Position numbers and translations under genes: made by a program
Shown: one piece after another, positions 6,794 to 8,213 of the stretch
Numbering within the stretch: position 1 is the first letter of the stretch
Layout of the letters: every line of letters begins with the position of its first letter
DNA from: Pseudomonadota bacterium
GTDB lineage: Bacteria > Pseudomonadota > Gammaproteobacteria > Xanthomonadales > Xanthomonadaceae
DNA length: 8,213 nucleotides
Assembly (NCBI GenBank): GCA_025355485.1
Contig: JANXZP010000038.1
Location: 1 to 8,213, forward strand
Direction: 5' to 3'
The notes under the pieces: generated by a model
The model's database searches: none
The model's input: the letters and a program-made list of their open reading frames with translations, nothing else
What the model was told of the DNA's origin: nothing

Positions 6794-7788
6794 AACCAGC
6801 GACGCGGCAGCAACAATTTCAGCGCGCGTTCGGCGCTCTTGCGGCGCAGTCCCGGATGCTTGAGCCCGCGCCACAACGGCTGTAGCCACTGGCTGCGCGG
6901 TTTGTCGATCAAGGCTTCGCGCATGTCGGCTTCCAGCCGGTACATGTTGGCCAATTCCAGCGCCAGTCGCTTCCGTTCTTCGGCGAGATCCGCGCTCGCG
7001 GCGACGCAGCGTTCCTGGTCGGCGGCGATGTTGCGGTACATCGTGACCAGTCGCCGCGTACGGCGCTCGTAGGTCGCGAAATTCTTCTCGCTGCGATCGT
7101 TCATGAAGTCGTTGAGGTTGTTCTCGTGCCTGCGGTAACCGAGCAACGGTTCGGCGACGCACCGGCATTCGCCCAACAAAGCGGCGCGCAATGTGAGCAT
7201 GGTGTCCTCGACCATGCCTTGCAGCGGCGGCAGGTCGACGATCAAGGAACGCCGCACCGCCATCGATGCGCCGAGCACGCACAGCAACTTGCCGCGTCGC
7301 AGGAACCAGCGTTGGTCGAGCAGCGCAGGCAACCCACGCGCGCGGGTCGCGATCACCCTGCCGGCGGGATCGATATCGTCGACCGATGAACCCACGACCA
7401 TCGCATCCGGGTGCGCGGCCATCTCCGCGAGCAGGCGTTCGACCCGCTGCGGATACGCCACGTCGTCGCCAGCGAGGAACACCAGCACATCGCCATGCGC
7501 GATCTGCGCGAGATCGTTGAGATGCCCGCACAAACCAAGATTCGACGGCGTGCTGCGTACGCTGATCGTGTGTGGCCCAACGTAACCAGCGATTGCGGCT
7601 TGCGCGGCCTCGATCGTGCCATCGCCCGAGCAATCGTCCGACACGATGATCTCGCAAACGACCGTCTGCGCGAGCGCTGAAGCGATCGATTCCGCGATCG
7701 TGTCGCGCATGCGATACGCGATCACCAGCAGGGTCGCGGTGGTCGACGCGGTTGTTGCGGATCTGGATGGATCGGCGAGGTCACTCAT
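6781..7788 (-). CDS. Family 2 glycosyltransferase (GT-A fold)
   Basis: This 335-residue protein is expected to be cytoplasmic and to transfer a sugar from a nucleotide-sugar donor in glycan assembly. Visible GT-A features are the N-terminal strand TLLVIAY (19-25), the nucleotide-binding EIIVSDDCSGDGT (46-58), the metal-binding acidic motif FLAGDDVAYP (104-113, Asp108/Asp109) and a probable catalytic-base ED (Glu194/Asp195) in GMVEDTML, followed by LLGYRRHENNLN. After about residue 230 the chain becomes highly charged and helical, with coiled-coil character to roughly 295, and ends in a basic tail. The frame is open upstream to 7884, but the ATG at 7788 is preferred: it has GGAG eight bases upstream (7797-7800 on this strand), forms an ATGA overlap with the preceding glycosyltransferase gene, and starts just before the fold. 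Translational coupling with that gene is likely. The sugar and acceptor are unknown. Confidence 0.9.
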   Translation of the reverse strand: MSDLADPSRSATTASTTATLLVIAYRMRDTIAESIASALAQTVVCEIIVSDDCSGDGTIEAAQAAIAGYVGPHTISVRSTPSNLGLCGHLNDLAQIAHGDVLVFLAGDDVAYPQRVERLLAEMAAHPDAMVVGSSVDDIDPAGRVIATRARGLPALLDQRWFLRRGKLLCVLGASMAVRRSLIVDLPPLQGMVEDTMLTLRAALLGECRCVAEPLLGYRRHENNLNDFMNDRSEKNFATYERRTRRLVTMYRNIAADQERCVAASADLAEERKRLALELANMYRLEADMREALIDKPRSQWLQPLWRGLKHPGLRRKSAERALKLLLPRRWFGRS

Positions 7789-8213
7789 CGCGAGGACTCC
7801 AGCAGTGCGCGCCACTGATCGGCGACCGTTGCAAGTGCGAAGCGCGGATCGGGTCCGACGTGCGGCCTGGCTCCATCGCGCCATGCGCGGATGCGCTCGA
7901 TGTAAGGATCGAACAACCCCATGCGCGCGGCCATCCGCTCCGGCCCGCTGCGCGCGCGCGACGACAGTCCACCGAACGCGCGTTCGTAGGCGCGCTGCCA
8001 GCGCGTGACCGGCAGCACCATCGCGCGGTCGGCGATGACTTCACTGGCTGCGCCGCAGTCGTGCGTCAACACCGGCGTGCCCAGAGCCATCGATTCGGCG
8101 AACACTAGGCCGAATGTTTCCGGTATCACGAAGTTGGGACAGAACGTGCACAACGCACTGCGGACTTCGGCATGCATGCGCGCCTGCGGTTGCGGCCCGA
8201 GCCAGGTCACGCC
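7785..8213 (-). CDS. Family 4-like glycosyltransferase (GT-B fold), 5' end outside window
   Basis: Only the C-terminal 142 or so residues are in view; the frame is open to the right edge, so the N-terminal acceptor domain and the start are missing. The fragment begins GVTWLG, matches the GT4 pattern of an end-of-strand VxxLG before the donor domain, and then shows an EX7E motif: Glu32 and Glu40 of the fragment in PETFGLVFAE. Next come MALGTPVLTHDCGAASEVI (42-60), the usual loop around the nucleotide-sugar site. After this the tail (YERAFGGLSSRAR and onward) is helical and less typical. The stop TGA shares bases with the next gene's ATG (ATGA), so the two glycosyltransferases form one unit reading leftward. 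The GT-B class is clear. Substrate and start cannot be judged here. Confidence 0.88.
   Translation of the reverse strand, partial: GVTWLGPQPQARMHAEVRSALCTFCPNFVIPETFGLVFAESMALGTPVLTHDCGAASEVIADRAMVLPVTRWQRAYERAFGGLSSRARSGPERMAARMGLFDPYIERIRAWRDGARPHVGPDPRFALATVADQWRALLESSR

Noticed and set aside
7789..7884. Upstream extension of the GT2 gene to 7884
   Set aside because: It would overlap the GT4 gene by about 100 bases, adds Arg-rich non-homologous residues, and the ATG at 7788 has a good ribosome site.

Overview
The window comes from a GC-rich (about two-thirds G+C by eye) gammaproteobacterium, most likely a member of the Xanthomonadales/Lysobacterales. This placement is inferred from the gene order and protein style. 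No rRNA, tRNA, insertion sequence, CRISPR array or long repeat was found.

Region 1 (1-2041, minus strand) holds a LysM-domain envelope protein resembling TsaP, the pilus-secretin-associated protein. It is followed by dprA, which encodes the recombination mediator that loads RecA on incoming DNA during transformation; dprA runs off the left edge. Region 2 (2042-2172) is a short divergent control region. Region 3 (2173-5023, plus strand) is the tightly packed operon def-fmt-rsmB. It encodes peptide deformylase, Met-tRNA formyltransferase and the 16S rRNA m5C967 methyltransferase, with overlapping gene ends. The LysM/dprA and def/fmt/rsmB divergent block is a widely shared gammaproteobacterial arrangement, as in Pseudomonas aeruginosa PA0017-PA0021.

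Region 4 (5057-8213) is accessory in character. A membrane-embedded ArnT/PMT-like glycosyltransferase on the plus strand converges, across a 20-base gap with a hairpin, on a minus-strand pair. That pair is a family-2 (GT-A) and a family-4-like (GT-B) glycosyltransferase joined by an ATGA overlap. Together they look like the edge of a surface-glycan or lipid-modification locus beside the conserved translation block. The glycan and acceptor cannot be named from sequence.

I see no clearly new biological system. The most open points are the substrate of the glycosyltransferase cluster, the possible leaderless promoter of the ArnT-like gene, the Ala-rich tail on peptide deformylase, and the pilus/DNA-uptake pairing of the LysM protein with DprA.
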